DNA of 64,000 nt, taken from NCBI GenBank assembly GCA_020632955.1, contig JACKEO010000009.1, positions 120,891 through 184,890 of the forward strand, given 5' to 3'. The notes under the pieces are model-generated. The model was not told the DNA's origin. It did no database searches and saw only the letters and a list, made by a program, of their open reading frames with translations. Position numbers and translations under genes: made by a program. Positions within the stretch are counted from its first letter, which is position 1. Every line of letters starts with the position of its first letter. This DNA is from Alphaproteobacteria bacterium (lineage in GTDB: Bacteria > Myxococcota_A > UBA796 > GCA-2862545). This document shows positions 16,382 to 25,100 of the stretch, piece after piece.

Positions 16382-19045
16382 ATGTCCTACTCCCACATTC
16401 CGAGGTGCATGATGAGCCGAGCGTCTGGGGCGCTCGGCGTCGCGTGCATCGGTCTCGCGGCCTTCCTGGCCGTGCCGTCCGATGCTGTGGCGTCGCCCTT
16501 CTGTGGCGCGGTCCTGGGGCCCGCGTCCGACTACAACGTGTTCGTCTTCGACGACTTCACCCTCACCACCGACGTGGAGGGCAAGGCGGCCGCCGGCGGC
16601 TCCGCCACGCTGTCCACCTTCGCCGTCGCGGCGAAGGATCCGGGCGGTGCCGCGCTCGTCGCCGGTGACCTCACCGCCACGAACGGCTCGGTGTACGGCG
16701 ACGCCTACTACGCCACCACGGCGTCGGTCTCCGGCGTGGGCTTCATCGGGGGCTCGCTGCAGCTCGGCGCGCCGATCGACTTCGTGGGGGCGCAGGCCTT
16801 CGCCACGGCGCTGTCGGCCCAGCTCACCGCGCTCACGATGAACGGCACCACCACGGTCACCGCGGCGGGCGGCGGCGTGGAGATCCAGTTCGTCGGCACG
16901 GAGCCGGCGCTCAACTCCTTCACGGTGAACGCCACGGACCTGGCGCTCGCCCACACCATCGGCATCACGGCGCCCCCGGGCGCCACGGTGGTGATCAACG
17001 TGGCGGGCACGAACGTGGCCGTCTCGGGCGCGGGCTTCGCGGTCAACGGCACCGACGCCCACCACGTGCTCTGGAACCTGTTCGACGCCACCAGCTTCAC
17101 CACCGCCTCGCTCGGCTGGCGTGGCTCGGTGCTCGCGCCCTACGCCGACGTCACCGTCGACAACGGCTTCCTCGACGGCCAGCTCGTGGCCACCAGCGCG
17201 CAGGGCACCGGCCAGTGGCACCACGTCGCCTTCACGGGCGGGCTCGACTGCGCGCCCACGTGCGGCAACGGCCTGCCCGATCCGGGCGAGGAGTGCGACG
17301 ACGGGAACACCACCGCGGGCGACGGCTGCGACATGTGCGCCCTGGAGTTCTGCGGTGACAGCGACACCCAGCCGCTGCTGGGCGAGGAGTGCGACGACGG
17401 CAACGACCAGCCCGAGGACGGCTGCTTCAACTGCGTCGTCGAGTACTGCGGCGACGGCATCGTGCAGGCCGGCCTCGGCGAGGGCTGCGACGACGGCAAC
17501 GACGATGCCGGCGACGGCTGCGACGCCTGCACCGAGGAGGACCCCTGCGTGCCCGAGGACGCCTCCGAGGCGTGGCGCGCCGAGGAGTTCGGTCCCACCA
17601 GCCACGCCATCGTGATCCAGGGCTACCCGGGCGGGAACAAGATCATCCAGTTCGACGACGCCTGGTTCACCATCGATGCCGACGACGACGAGGGTCACCT
17701 CTTCGGCTCGGGCACCACGAAGGGCAACCCCGGCGAGACCTGGGTCTTCGAGTTCGCCTTCGACTTCCGGGGCGTGGGTCCCGCGGGTCAGGGCACCGGC
17801 GGTCCCAAGCGGGAGCGTCCGGCCCAGCAGCCCACGTCGATCACCGACACGTGGCGCTACTTCGACATGACCTCGGGCCTGGCGGTCAACGAGGCCACCG
17901 GCCACACCTTCGAGTTCCTGCAGATGCCTGCCGGGTCGAAGTTCCCCTTCCAGCTGGGTGACGCCGCGAACGGCAAGAACGACCGCTTCGGGGCCAGCTC
18001 CTGGTTCTGGTGGTTCGAGTACGACCTCGGCGGCAGCCAGATCGGCACGAACAAGGGCGACATCAACATCGACCTCTTCCTCGACTACACCTGCGAGTGC
18101 GGCGACGGCCTCGCCACCGCGGGCGAGGAGTGCGACGACGGCAACGTGGTCGACGGCGACGGCTGCTCCTCGATCTGCGAGGACGAGCCCGAGTGCGGCG
18201 ACGGTGCGCTGGATCCCGGCGAGGAGTGCGACGACGGCAACCTCGTCGACGGCGACGGCTGCGACGCCACCTGCCTCACCGAGGCCATCTGCCTCGAGGA
18301 CCTCAGCGTGGCCGGCGGCTTCAACGCCTTCGTCGTCACCGACGTCACCGGCATCCCCGACCTCGAGGGCAAGCTCGCGGCGGGCGGCACCACCACGATG
18401 ACCTCCTTCTCCATCGGGTTCAAGGACCCGGGTGGCGACGCGCTGGTCACCGGGAACGCGGTCCTCGACATGGGGTCGATCTACGGCAACGCCATCTACA
18501 GCGGCAGCTGGGCGGTCTCGAACGTCGGCTTCCCCGTGGGCGGCAGTGCGCTCCCGGGCTCGCCCATCGACTTCCTCGGCGAGGGCGCGCTGCTCACGTC
18601 GGCCTCCTTCTACCTGGCGGGCCTGCCGGCCAACGGCAGCACGTCAGTGGCGGGCTGGGGTGGCATCTACCTGGTGGGCACCGACCCGCTGCTGAACGTC
18701 TTCGAGGTGGACGCGGCCGATCTGGCCGTGGCGCCCTACGTCGAGATCAGCGCGCCGGCCGGGAGCACGGTGCTGGTCAACGTCACGGGCTCGCCCGCGG
18801 TGTCGGCCGGCTACCTGGGCTTCGGCCTGCTGGGCGGCATCACCCGGCAGGACGTCCTCTGGAACATGGCAGGCGCCTCCACCGTCGACATCTACGGCGT
18901 GAGCTGGCAGGGGAGCGTGCTCGCCCCCACCGCCGACGTCACGCTCACGGCGGGCAACCTGGAGGGCACGCTGGTGGCGTACTCGCTCACCGGCAACGGC
19001 CAGCTCCACTGGGCGCCCTTCCTCGGTGGCTTCGACTGCCCCTGA
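16382..19045 (+). CDS. Secreted protein with two choice-of-anchor A domains and DUF4215-type Cys repeats
   Basis: An 887-residue extracellular protein. After a signal peptide (the in-frame ATG at 16412 gives MSRASGALGVACIGLAAF), residues of about 40-300 form a choice-of-anchor A domain (DYNVFVFDDFTLTTDVEGKAAAGG). Three Myxococcus-type repeats with core CDDGN and GDGCD follow. Next come a domain of about 180 residues rich in aromatic residues, two more Cys repeats, and a second anchor A domain ending in GGFDCP. No MYXO-CTERM or LPXTG anchor is visible, so retention may rely on the domains themselves. It has its own upstream region and ends before a strong terminator. The function is unknown; a surface or matrix role is likely. 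Confidence 0.8.
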   Translation: MSYSHIPRCMMSRASGALGVACIGLAAFLAVPSDAVASPFCGAVLGPASDYNVFVFDDFTLTTDVEGKAAAGGSATLSTFAVAAKDPGGAALVAGDLTATNGSVYGDAYYATTASVSGVGFIGGSLQLGAPIDFVGAQAFATALSAQLTALTMNGTTTVTAAGGGVEIQFVGTEPALNSFTVNATDLALAHTIGITAPPGATVVINVAGTNVAVSGAGFAVNGTDAHHVLWNLFDATSFTTASLGWRGSVLAPYADVTVDNGFLDGQLVATSAQGTGQWHHVAFTGGLDCAPTCGNGLPDPGEECDDGNTTAGDGCDMCALEFCGDSDTQPLLGEECDDGNDQPEDGCFNCVVEYCGDGIVQAGLGEGCDDGNDDAGDGCDACTEEDPCVPEDASEAWRAEEFGPTSHAIVIQGYPGGNKIIQFDDAWFTIDADDDEGHLFGSGTTKGNPGETWVFEFAFDFRGVGPAGQGTGGPKRERPAQQPTSITDTWRYFDMTSGLAVNEATGHTFEFLQMPAGSKFPFQLGDAANGKNDRFGASSWFWWFEYDLGGSQIGTNKGDINIDLFLDYTCECGDGLATAGEECDDGNVVDGDGCSSICEDEPECGDGALDPGEECDDGNLVDGDGCDATCLTEAICLEDLSVAGGFNAFVVTDVTGIPDLEGKLAAGGTTTMTSFSIGFKDPGGDALVTGNAVLDMGSIYGNAIYSGSWAVSNVGFPVGGSALPGSPIDFLGEGALLTSASFYLAGLPANGSTSVAGWGGIYLVGTDPLLNVFEVDAADLAVAPYVEISAPAGSTVLVNVTGSPAVSAGYLGFGLLGGITRQDVLWNMAGASTVDIYGVSWQGSVLAPTADVTLTAGNLEGTLVAYSLTGNGQLHWAPFLGGFDCP

Positions 19046-19069
19046 CGCGCGCCCGCGCACGTCAGGCCC

Positions 19070-19101
19070 GCGGCCCGGCAGGATGCGTCCTGCCGGGCCG
19101 C
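19070..19101 (+). terminator. Strong hairpin terminator
   Basis: A perfect 14-bp stem (GCGGCCCGGCAGGA and its complement) with the four-base loop TGCG lies 25 bases after the stop of the secreted repeat protein. It is followed by TTCGCTGTG, a weak T stretch. It also excludes the earliest possible start of the next gene. Confidence 0.7.
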
Positions 19102-19121
19102 TTCGCTGTGGGCCACGGGGT

Positions 19122-20120
19122 ATGGCGTGCGCGTCCGCACCCCAGGTCCGCCGCGTGAGCGAAGAGCAGCACGACTTCCGCTCGCCCGCGCGACGCCTGG
19201 GCGACATCGCCTGGCGGGCGCTGCTGGGCTTCGGGGAGGACGACTGCGCCACGGCGGCGGCGGCCATCGCCTTCTACACGCTCTTCTCGCTGCCGGGCGT
19301 CATGGTCATCCTCGCCACCCTGGCAGGCTGGGTCTTCGAGGGCGAGGACGGGGCCCTGCAGGTCTACCAGACCATCGACACCATCGTGGGCCCGGGCGTG
19401 GCCCATCGGGTGCGCGGCCTGCTCCAGGACGCCGGGTCGGCGGGGCAGGGGAGCATGTCGGTGACCGCCGTGGGCGTGGCGGGGCTGGTCATCGGCGCCT
19501 CGGGCGTCCTCGTGCAGGTGCAGTGGAGCCTCAACCACGCCTTCGGGGTGGCGCCCCACCCGCACCGCAACGACTTCGCCGTGCTGCTCCTCAAGCGCCT
19601 GCTGTCGCTCGCCGCCATCCTCATGGCCGGCACCGTGGGCCTGCTGGCCCTCATCGCCCGCGCCACCCTGGCCGCCTTCGGCGAGCCGATCACCGAGCAG
19701 CTGGGATCGCTCGGGGCCCTCGCCCTGTCCTCCCTCGAGGGCGGCGTGGTGCTGCTGGTGTTCACGGGGATGCTCGCCCTGTCCTTCCGCTTCCTGCCGG
19801 ATGCGCGGCTGCCGTGGAGCGACACCTTCGTGGGCGCGCTCGTGACCTCGGGCCTGCTGCTCCTGGGGCGCTGGAGCCTCGGCCTGTACTTCAGCTACGC
19901 CGACCCGGGGTCGGCCTACGGGGCTGCCGGCTCGCTCGCCGTGCTGCTGGTGTGGGTCTACTACGCCGCGATCATCTACCTGCTCGGGGTGGAGTTCACC
20001 TTCGCGTGGAGCACGCGCGACGGGGGCCACGTGCCGCCCGACCCTGGCGCTGTGCGCGTGGTGCGGCAGGTGAGCTACCACCACCCCGACGGCACCGAGG
20101 TGGAGCGCACCGCGCCCTGA
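19122..20120 (+). CDS. YihY/BrkB-family inner-membrane protein
   Basis: The protein has the family layout of six transmembrane helices starting after a conserved AAAAIAFYTLFSLPG segment, and the later LLLGRWSLGLYFSYADPGSAYGAAG region with a final WVYYAAIIYLLGVEF helix. The family was once thought to be RNase BN and is now of unknown function; some members relate to serum resistance or transport. ATG 19122 is used. A GTG at 19155 would also work, and the frame upstream of 19122 runs into the terminator hairpin and is rejected. The C-terminus is a soluble tail of about 30 residues. Confidence 0.85.
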   Translation: MACASAPQVRRVSEEQHDFRSPARRLGDIAWRALLGFGEDDCATAAAAIAFYTLFSLPGVMVILATLAGWVFEGEDGALQVYQTIDTIVGPGVAHRVRGLLQDAGSAGQGSMSVTAVGVAGLVIGASGVLVQVQWSLNHAFGVAPHPHRNDFAVLLLKRLLSLAAILMAGTVGLLALIARATLAAFGEPITEQLGSLGALALSSLEGGVVLLVFTGMLALSFRFLPDARLPWSDTFVGALVTSGLLLLGRWSLGLYFSYADPGSAYGAAGSLAVLLVWVYYAAIIYLLGVEFTFAWSTRDGGHVPPDPGAVRVVRQVSYHHPDGTEVERTAP

Positions 20121-20146
20121 TCCCCGAGGCCGGCGCGAGGTGTCCC

Positions 20147-21811
20147 CTGGAGAGCCTGGACCCCACCGGCTGGCTGCTGCTGGCGGGCCACGTGGTGGCC
20201 CTGGGCGGGGGGGCCGCGCTCTGGGTGGGCGAGGACCGGACGCGGGCCCGTGAGCGCCTCGCGGCGGTGCTGGGCGCGCTCGCCGTCGCGCTGGCCGTCC
20301 TGGGGCTGGTCGACGGCAGCGCGGTGTCCCTGGACCTGCTCGGGCCGCTGCGGGAGGGGGGCACCGACGTGCAGGTGCGCGTGGCGCGGGGGGAGGGGGT
20401 GGAGATCGGTCAGGTCTACACCCACCTCTGGCTGCCGCTGCTCGCCGGCTTCGGACGCTCGCTGGGTGACGTGGTCCGGGTGGACGCGGCCTTGGGTCTC
20501 GCCACGCTCGTGCTCGTCGCGCCCCGGCTCCTGGCGGCGTCGCCGGCTGCGGTCCGCTCCTCCCTGGCCCCCCTCGGGCCGCTGCTGCTGGGGCTGGCCT
20601 GGGTGCGCGCGGTGCCGGTGTGGGACGGCGTGCTCGGCGGAGGGCCGGGTCCGGGCATCTGGCTGCTGCTGCTGGCGGGCGGTCACGCGCTGGCCACCCT
20701 GGGCGGGGCGCCCGGGCTGCCACGGCGGGCCGCGGCCCTGCTGGTCGCCGCGGTGGCGTGGGGACTCGCGGCGCTGCACCGGGTGGAGCTCCTCGTGCTG
20801 CCCTCGGCCTGGCTCGCCGTGGAGGGGGCGGCGCGCACCGGCCTCGCGGACGCCGTGCGCACCTCCGTCCGCGCGCGTCCGCGTCGCTGGGGCGTCGGCG
20901 CGGCCCTGGTGCTGGGGCTGGCGCTGCTCTCGTGGGGTCCGGTCGCCGGGGCGATCGGCCGGGCGGGGCGCGTCGGCTGGGTGCTGCAGGCCCTCCACCC
21001 GCTCGATCTCTCCCCGGTCACCGTGCCGCTGGCGGCCATGGCGGCCATGTCACCCGCGCTGGTGGTGCTGGGGGTGCGGGGCATGCTCCGCGACCCCGTG
21101 TCCACCGGCGGGCTCGGCCTCGGGGCGGTGCTGCTGGCGCGCATCCACCATGCGGCGGCCCATGGCGGGTGGTGGGGGAGCGGCGACCTGGTGTGGCCGC
21201 TCGAGCTGGCCCGCTACGCCTCGTACACGGCCCCCGTGCTGCTGCTGCTGGTGCTCTGGGGCTGGGAGGCCCTGTCGCCGAGGGCCCGTCGTCTCGCGAT
21301 GATCGGGCTGCTCTGTCCGCCGCTGCCCTGGATCTGGCTGCCGCGGCACGAGGGCAAGGCGGGGCCGGCTCCCTGGGACGTGATCGTGCGGGTCGACACC
21401 GACGCGGCGCAGGAGGTCCGTGCCCTGCTGGCCGGACAGCGCCTCCACCCGACCTGCGGCTTCGTGGCCCCCGGCGACGTCGACGCCGAGGGGCGACGGT
21501 CCTGGTTCGCCTGGCGGGCCACCGACGGCATCACGCGGCGCGACGCACGTCGCTTCGTGGTGCTCCGCGACGTGGCGGGGCCCGAGGAGGCTGCCGCGGC
21601 CGTGCCGGGCGACCCGGGCTGTGTCCTGCTCTACACGGGCATGGGCTGCGCCGTCGCGGGCGACTGTGGCCGGTGGACCGAGGGCCTCGCCATCGCCTGG
21701 ACCGAGCCCCACCGCGCCCATCCCCACGCCCACCCGGACCACGGCTGGGACCCCCCGGGCAGCTGGGTGTCCACCTGGTGGGTGCTGCGCGGGACGCCTC
21801 CCGCCCCCTGA
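20147..21811 (+). CDS. Polytopic membrane protein, GT-C-like, unknown
   Basis: An open frame of about 554 codons encodes roughly ten hydrophobic helices and a soluble C-terminal region of about 150 residues. The loop VYTHLWLPLL after the first helices resembles the EGYTHPLW loop of the GT-C type gene at 57326, which suggests a divergent membrane glycosyltransferase, but the usual acidic DD motif is not clear. The start is uncertain: no ATG exists in the first part. CTG 20147 has GAGG six bases upstream and keeps the first helix whole, while GTG 20192 would cut that helix. It follows the YihY gene by 26 bp on the same strand. Confidence 0.6.
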   Translation: MESLDPTGWLLLAGHVVALGGGAALWVGEDRTRARERLAAVLGALAVALAVLGLVDGSAVSLDLLGPLREGGTDVQVRVARGEGVEIGQVYTHLWLPLLAGFGRSLGDVVRVDAALGLATLVLVAPRLLAASPAAVRSSLAPLGPLLLGLAWVRAVPVWDGVLGGGPGPGIWLLLLAGGHALATLGGAPGLPRRAAALLVAAVAWGLAALHRVELLVLPSAWLAVEGAARTGLADAVRTSVRARPRRWGVGAALVLGLALLSWGPVAGAIGRAGRVGWVLQALHPLDLSPVTVPLAAMAAMSPALVVLGVRGMLRDPVSTGGLGLGAVLLARIHHAAAHGGWWGSGDLVWPLELARYASYTAPVLLLLVLWGWEALSPRARRLAMIGLLCPPLPWIWLPRHEGKAGPAPWDVIVRVDTDAAQEVRALLAGQRLHPTCGFVAPGDVDAEGRRSWFAWRATDGITRRDARRFVVLRDVAGPEEAAAAVPGDPGCVLLYTGMGCAVAGDCGRWTEGLAIAWTEPHRAHPHAHPDHGWDPPGSWVSTWWVLRGTPPAP

Positions 21812-21883
21812 CGGGTCGCTGCAGGGGAGTCGTCGGCCGCCCGGTCCGTGGCTAGGTTGGAGTCCCCGGATGGAGGTCGTCCG

Positions 21884-22810
21884 ATGCTGATCCCCTGCTG
21901 GCTCGCGGCGATCGCCCTGGCCGAGCCCGGCGCGGCCGACGCGCCGCCCGCCTCCCCCGAGGAGGGGGGCGAACAGGTGGCGCTGGCGGAGCCCCGCTAC
22001 GACCGCAACGGCAAGCTCATCGTGGAGGGCGCCGCCGAGACCTTCGCGGCCCGCGTGGCGCGCACAGCCCGTGGGCGCGCCGCGGGCGAGGCCTTCTCGC
22101 TGGCCGCCGACCAGGCCACGCAGCGTCGGTTCGCGATGCGCCAGACCTTCACCTCCCAGATGCGCGACCCCAACCCCTTCGGGTCGGGCGACTGGAAGTC
22201 CACCCACACCCAGACCTGGGGCCTCGTGGAGTGGCGCGAGCTGGGCGGCAAGGTGGAGTACCGCGAGACCACCTGCGCGGTGGAGACCGAGCCCGTCTTC
22301 GGCGCCGAGACGATCTACAGCGCGGGCTTCGTCAAGGGCGTCCCCGTGCGCTTCCGCACCGGCAAGGTCGACGGGGCCACCTTCGCCGCGGGCCCCTACG
22401 TGCAGCAGTTCGGCGTGGACCTCGAGAACCCGCTGCTCGATCCGCTCCCCACCTCGCCCGACGATCCCCGCCTGGTGGACGACGACGGGGATGGCCTGCC
22501 CGGCGTCACCATCGGCATCCGTCACCCCATGGTGGGCGAGGGCCGCATCTGGGTGGGGCAGCGCTCCGTGGCCCGTCTCGAGGGCACGGTGGGCGAGGGC
22601 GGCGTGATCCAGGGCTTCATCCGCACGGCGCCCGACATGTTCAAGATCGACGCCAACCGCTGGTGGCTCAAGTCCGAGTCCCCGCAGCGTCCGCACCCCG
22701 ATCCGGCGCAGAGCCCCTTCGCGATGGTGCCCGTGGACGCCTCCTTCGGGTGCGCCCAGCTCCTGCAGGCGAAGCACACGATCTTCCCGGCCCTGCCCGC
22801 CCTGGACTGA
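21884..22810 (+). CDS. Hypothetical exported protein
   Basis: ATG 21884 has GGAGG (21872-21876) upstream and starts a signal peptide (MLIPCWLAAIALAEPGAADA). The mature protein of about 290 residues is beta-rich, with WGLVEWRELGGKVEYRETTC and GRIWVGQRSVARLEGTV segments and a calcium-loop-like DDDGDGLPG. Two Cys residues could form a disulfide. I do not recognise a family. A possible -10 (GGCTAG, 21850-21855) lies 28 bases upstream, so it is probably transcribed alone. It converges with the glycosyltransferase gene 12 bp downstream. Confidence 0.7.
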   Translation: MLIPCWLAAIALAEPGAADAPPASPEEGGEQVALAEPRYDRNGKLIVEGAAETFAARVARTARGRAAGEAFSLAADQATQRRFAMRQTFTSQMRDPNPFGSGDWKSTHTQTWGLVEWRELGGKVEYRETTCAVETEPVFGAETIYSAGFVKGVPVRFRTGKVDGATFAAGPYVQQFGVDLENPLLDPLPTSPDDPRLVDDDGDGLPGVTIGIRHPMVGEGRIWVGQRSVARLEGTVGEGGVIQGFIRTAPDMFKIDANRWWLKSESPQRPHPDPAQSPFAMVPVDASFGCAQLLQAKHTIFPALPALD

Positions 22811-22822
22811 CCGGCGACGGCG

Positions 22823-23947
22823 TCAGCGGGCCGTGCGTCGGCCGTAGGTGCGACCTCGCCACGCGATGGCGTCGGCGTGCACCCAGCGGGCGCTGTTGAT
22901 CGCCATGGCGAGCAGGGCCAGCACGGCCAGCGGGTGCAGGAGCACGCTCACGACGCCGTGGTGCAGGCGTCGCGCGAGGTGGGCCCGCGTGGCCAGGTTC
23001 AGGCCCACGCCGACGAGGGCGACGCCTGCGGGGGCGCCCGTGGCGAGGTCGGACAGCAGGCGTCCGTAGGGGAGCACGAAGGCGGTGCCGTACACGGCGA
23101 GCACGGCGAGCAGGGCCAGCGGCCGCCCGCCGAGGCCCTCGTAGAGGTTCTTCGAGAACCCGCGCCACACCTCGGCCCCGCCCCGGTACATCCGGCACGT
23201 GCCGAGGTCCTGTCCGTCCGCGAACACCACGCGCTGGTCGTGCTCCTTGGCGCGCCGGCAGATGGCCATGTCGTCCACGATCTCGGCGCGCACGGAGGCG
23301 AAGCCGCCCACGGCCTCGTAGGCCTCGCGCCGGAAGGCCAGGATCTGGCCGTTCACCACGAGGAAGGCGGGGTTGGTGTGGGCGTGCACGAGGTCCAGCG
23401 GCATCCAGCTGGTGAAGGTGAGCGGCAGCAGGGGCACCAGGAGACGCTCGGCCCAGGTGCCGAGCGCCTGCCCCGGGAAGGCGGTGAGCACGCGGCCGTG
23501 GAAGCGCTGGAGCAGGTGCTCCACGCGGCCCAGGGCGTCGGGCGCCAGTCGCACGTCGGCGTCGACGAACAGCAGCAGCGCGCCGGAGGCGGCCTCGCCG
23601 AGCACGTGGCAGGCGTGGGGCTTGCCCACCCACCCCTCGGGGAGCGGCGGAGCGCCGATCACGCGCAGGCGGGGGTCACGGGCGGCGAGGCGCGCGAGGA
23701 TGGCCGGGGTCTGGTCGGTGGACCCGTCGTCGCAGACGATGACCTCGTGGGCGGGCGGATCGAGGGCCAGCGCGGCGGTCACCGCGGCCTCGATGTTCGC
23801 CTCCTCGTCGCGCGCCGGGATGAGCACGCTCACCGGGCCCGAGGGCGGCGCGACCGCCGTGCCCCGAGGCCACCACCGGGCGTTGAGGAGGTTGAGGGCC
23901 AGGGGGATGGAGGCGGGTCCGACCGTGAGCCAGTCCAGCCAGGTCAT
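22823..23947 (-). CDS. Membrane glycosyltransferase family 2, CruG/CrtQ/HpnB-like
   Basis: A 374-residue GT2 enzyme. After an N-terminal helix it has the GT-A core SVLIPARDEEANIEAAV, the VCDDGSTDQTP loop, the GWVGKPHACHVLGE segment and the metal-binding FVDADVRL. Hydrophobic helices follow (about residues 165-185 and 285-360). The GWVGKxxA motif with C-terminal membrane helices is shared by carotenoid and hopanoid-associated enzymes such as CrtQ, CruG and HpnB. CruF lies just across the divergent region, and cruF-cruG pairs make carotenoid glycosides in cyanobacteria. A CruG-like role on a carotenoid hydroxyl is therefore likely but inferred. Its start overlaps the radical SAM stop by 4 bases (ATGA). 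Confidence 0.75.
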   Translation of the reverse strand: MTWLDWLTVGPASIPLALNLLNARWWPRGTAVAPPSGPVSVLIPARDEEANIEAAVTAALALDPPAHEVIVCDDGSTDQTPAILARLAARDPRLRVIGAPPLPEGWVGKPHACHVLGEAASGALLLFVDADVRLAPDALGRVEHLLQRFHGRVLTAFPGQALGTWAERLLVPLLPLTFTSWMPLDLVHAHTNPAFLVVNGQILAFRREAYEAVGGFASVRAEIVDDMAICRRAKEHDQRVVFADGQDLGTCRMYRGGAEVWRGFSKNLYEGLGGRPLALLAVLAVYGTAFVLPYGRLLSDLATGAPAGVALVGVGLNLATRAHLARRLHHGVVSVLLHPLAVLALLAMAINSARWVHADAIAWRGRTYGRRTAR

Positions 23948-24996
23948 GCGGAGCGCGCCCCGTCGGCACGCAGGCGCGGCGTGCCCCAGCGCTGCCAGGC
24001 CCCCTTGAGGCCGAAGCGGAGCAGGCCGAGCTGCGACATCACGGCGAAGCGCGCCAGCTCGCAGCCCTCGCAGGGTGCCGGGACCTGGCCACCCGCCAGG
24101 GTGGCGGCGAGCGCCGCGCGTCGCGTCAGGATCTCGTCCATCGGCGTCTCGCCGAGGCGGCCGAGCCCGTGGGCGGCCGTGTCCTTCACCATGCAGCAGG
24201 GCGTGACGTCGCCCGTGCGGTGCACGTACAGGCCGCGCTCCAGGTACGGGCAGGTGCGCAGGGCCGGTCGCCAGCCGGCCATCAGGTCCTCGTAGAAGCC
24301 GTCGACCGGCGCGCGGCCCGCCTGGATCGCGCGCACCTCGGGGTGGGCGAAGAAGGCCAGCCAGATGCGCTCCACCTCGTCGGGCGCGAGGTGCTGGGCC
24401 TGCATCTGCGGGTCGTAGTGCTGGGCGTAGCTGCTCATCTGCTGCAGCGGCTGGAGCGTGACGCCCCCGTCGAGGCCGAGCCGGCGGTAGAAGGCGAGGA
24501 TGTCGCCCAGCGCGTCACGGGTGCGCGCGAGCACCGTGACCGACAGGCCCACCACCGGGCGCTCGAGCCCGCGGCGCGCACGCTCGGCCATCAGCGCCTC
24601 GAGGTTCGCCTCCACCTTCTCCAGCTTGCCTCCACGGATGTCGCGGAAGGTGGTGGGGTCGGCGGACTCGATGCTCACGCTGATCTTGTGCACGCCGGCG
24701 TCGAGGAGGTGCTCCACCACCCGGGGCTTGAGCAGGCTGCCGTTGGTGATGAAGGAGACCGCCACGCCGCGGGACCGCAGGGCGTCCACCATGTCGGCGA
24801 AGCGGGGGTGCAGCAGCGACTCGCCCTCGCCCTGGAGCTCGACGTGGGCGAGATCGGGCAGCGCGGCGAGGGCGGCCTCGAAGGTCTCCCAGGCGAGATC
24901 CTCCTGGGGCATGTGCCGGCCGCAGCAGAAGCCGCAGGTGAAGTTGCACCGCGTCGTCGGCTCGATCTGGACGTGCGTGGCGAGGGCTTCGGGCAC
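23944..24996 (-). CDS. Radical SAM/SPASM-type protein
   Basis: The N-terminal cluster motif is CNFTCGFC (CxxxCxxC) after QIEPTTR, typical of the radical SAM group with GExLL (here GEGESLL) and SVSIES segments. The C-terminal third holds the Cys of a SPASM-like site: CPYLERGLYVHRTGDVTPCC and CEGCE. SPASM enzymes usually modify peptides or act in pathways for cell-envelope or cofactor molecules. No peptide substrate gene is seen nearby. The start GTG 24996 is close to a TA-rich element at about 25008-25012, so the transcript may be almost leaderless. It is coupled with the GT2 gene and stands divergent to cruF. Confidence 0.75.
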   Translation of the reverse strand: MPEALATHVQIEPTTRCNFTCGFCCGRHMPQEDLAWETFEAALAALPDLAHVELQGEGESLLHPRFADMVDALRSRGVAVSFITNGSLLKPRVVEHLLDAGVHKISVSIESADPTTFRDIRGGKLEKVEANLEALMAERARRGLERPVVGLSVTVLARTRDALGDILAFYRRLGLDGGVTLQPLQQMSSYAQHYDPQMQAQHLAPDEVERIWLAFFAHPEVRAIQAGRAPVDGFYEDLMAGWRPALRTCPYLERGLYVHRTGDVTPCCMVKDTAAHGLGRLGETPMDEILTRRAALAATLAGGQVPAPCEGCELARFAVMSQLGLLRFGLKGAWQRWGTPRLRADGARSA

Positions 24997-25100
24997 GGCC
25001 GGCAGCTATTCCGCGGCGGGCCCGGTCGCGACCGTGCGGGGGAAGGGACGCAGGCTGTCCCGGGTCCCCCAGTGGGGTAGATGGCGTGGCCGGAGGGTGG

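Noticed and set aside
19026..19121. Earliest start for the YihY/BrkB gene
   Set aside because: It lies inside the end of the preceding gene and upstream of the perfect terminator hairpin at 19070-19101.
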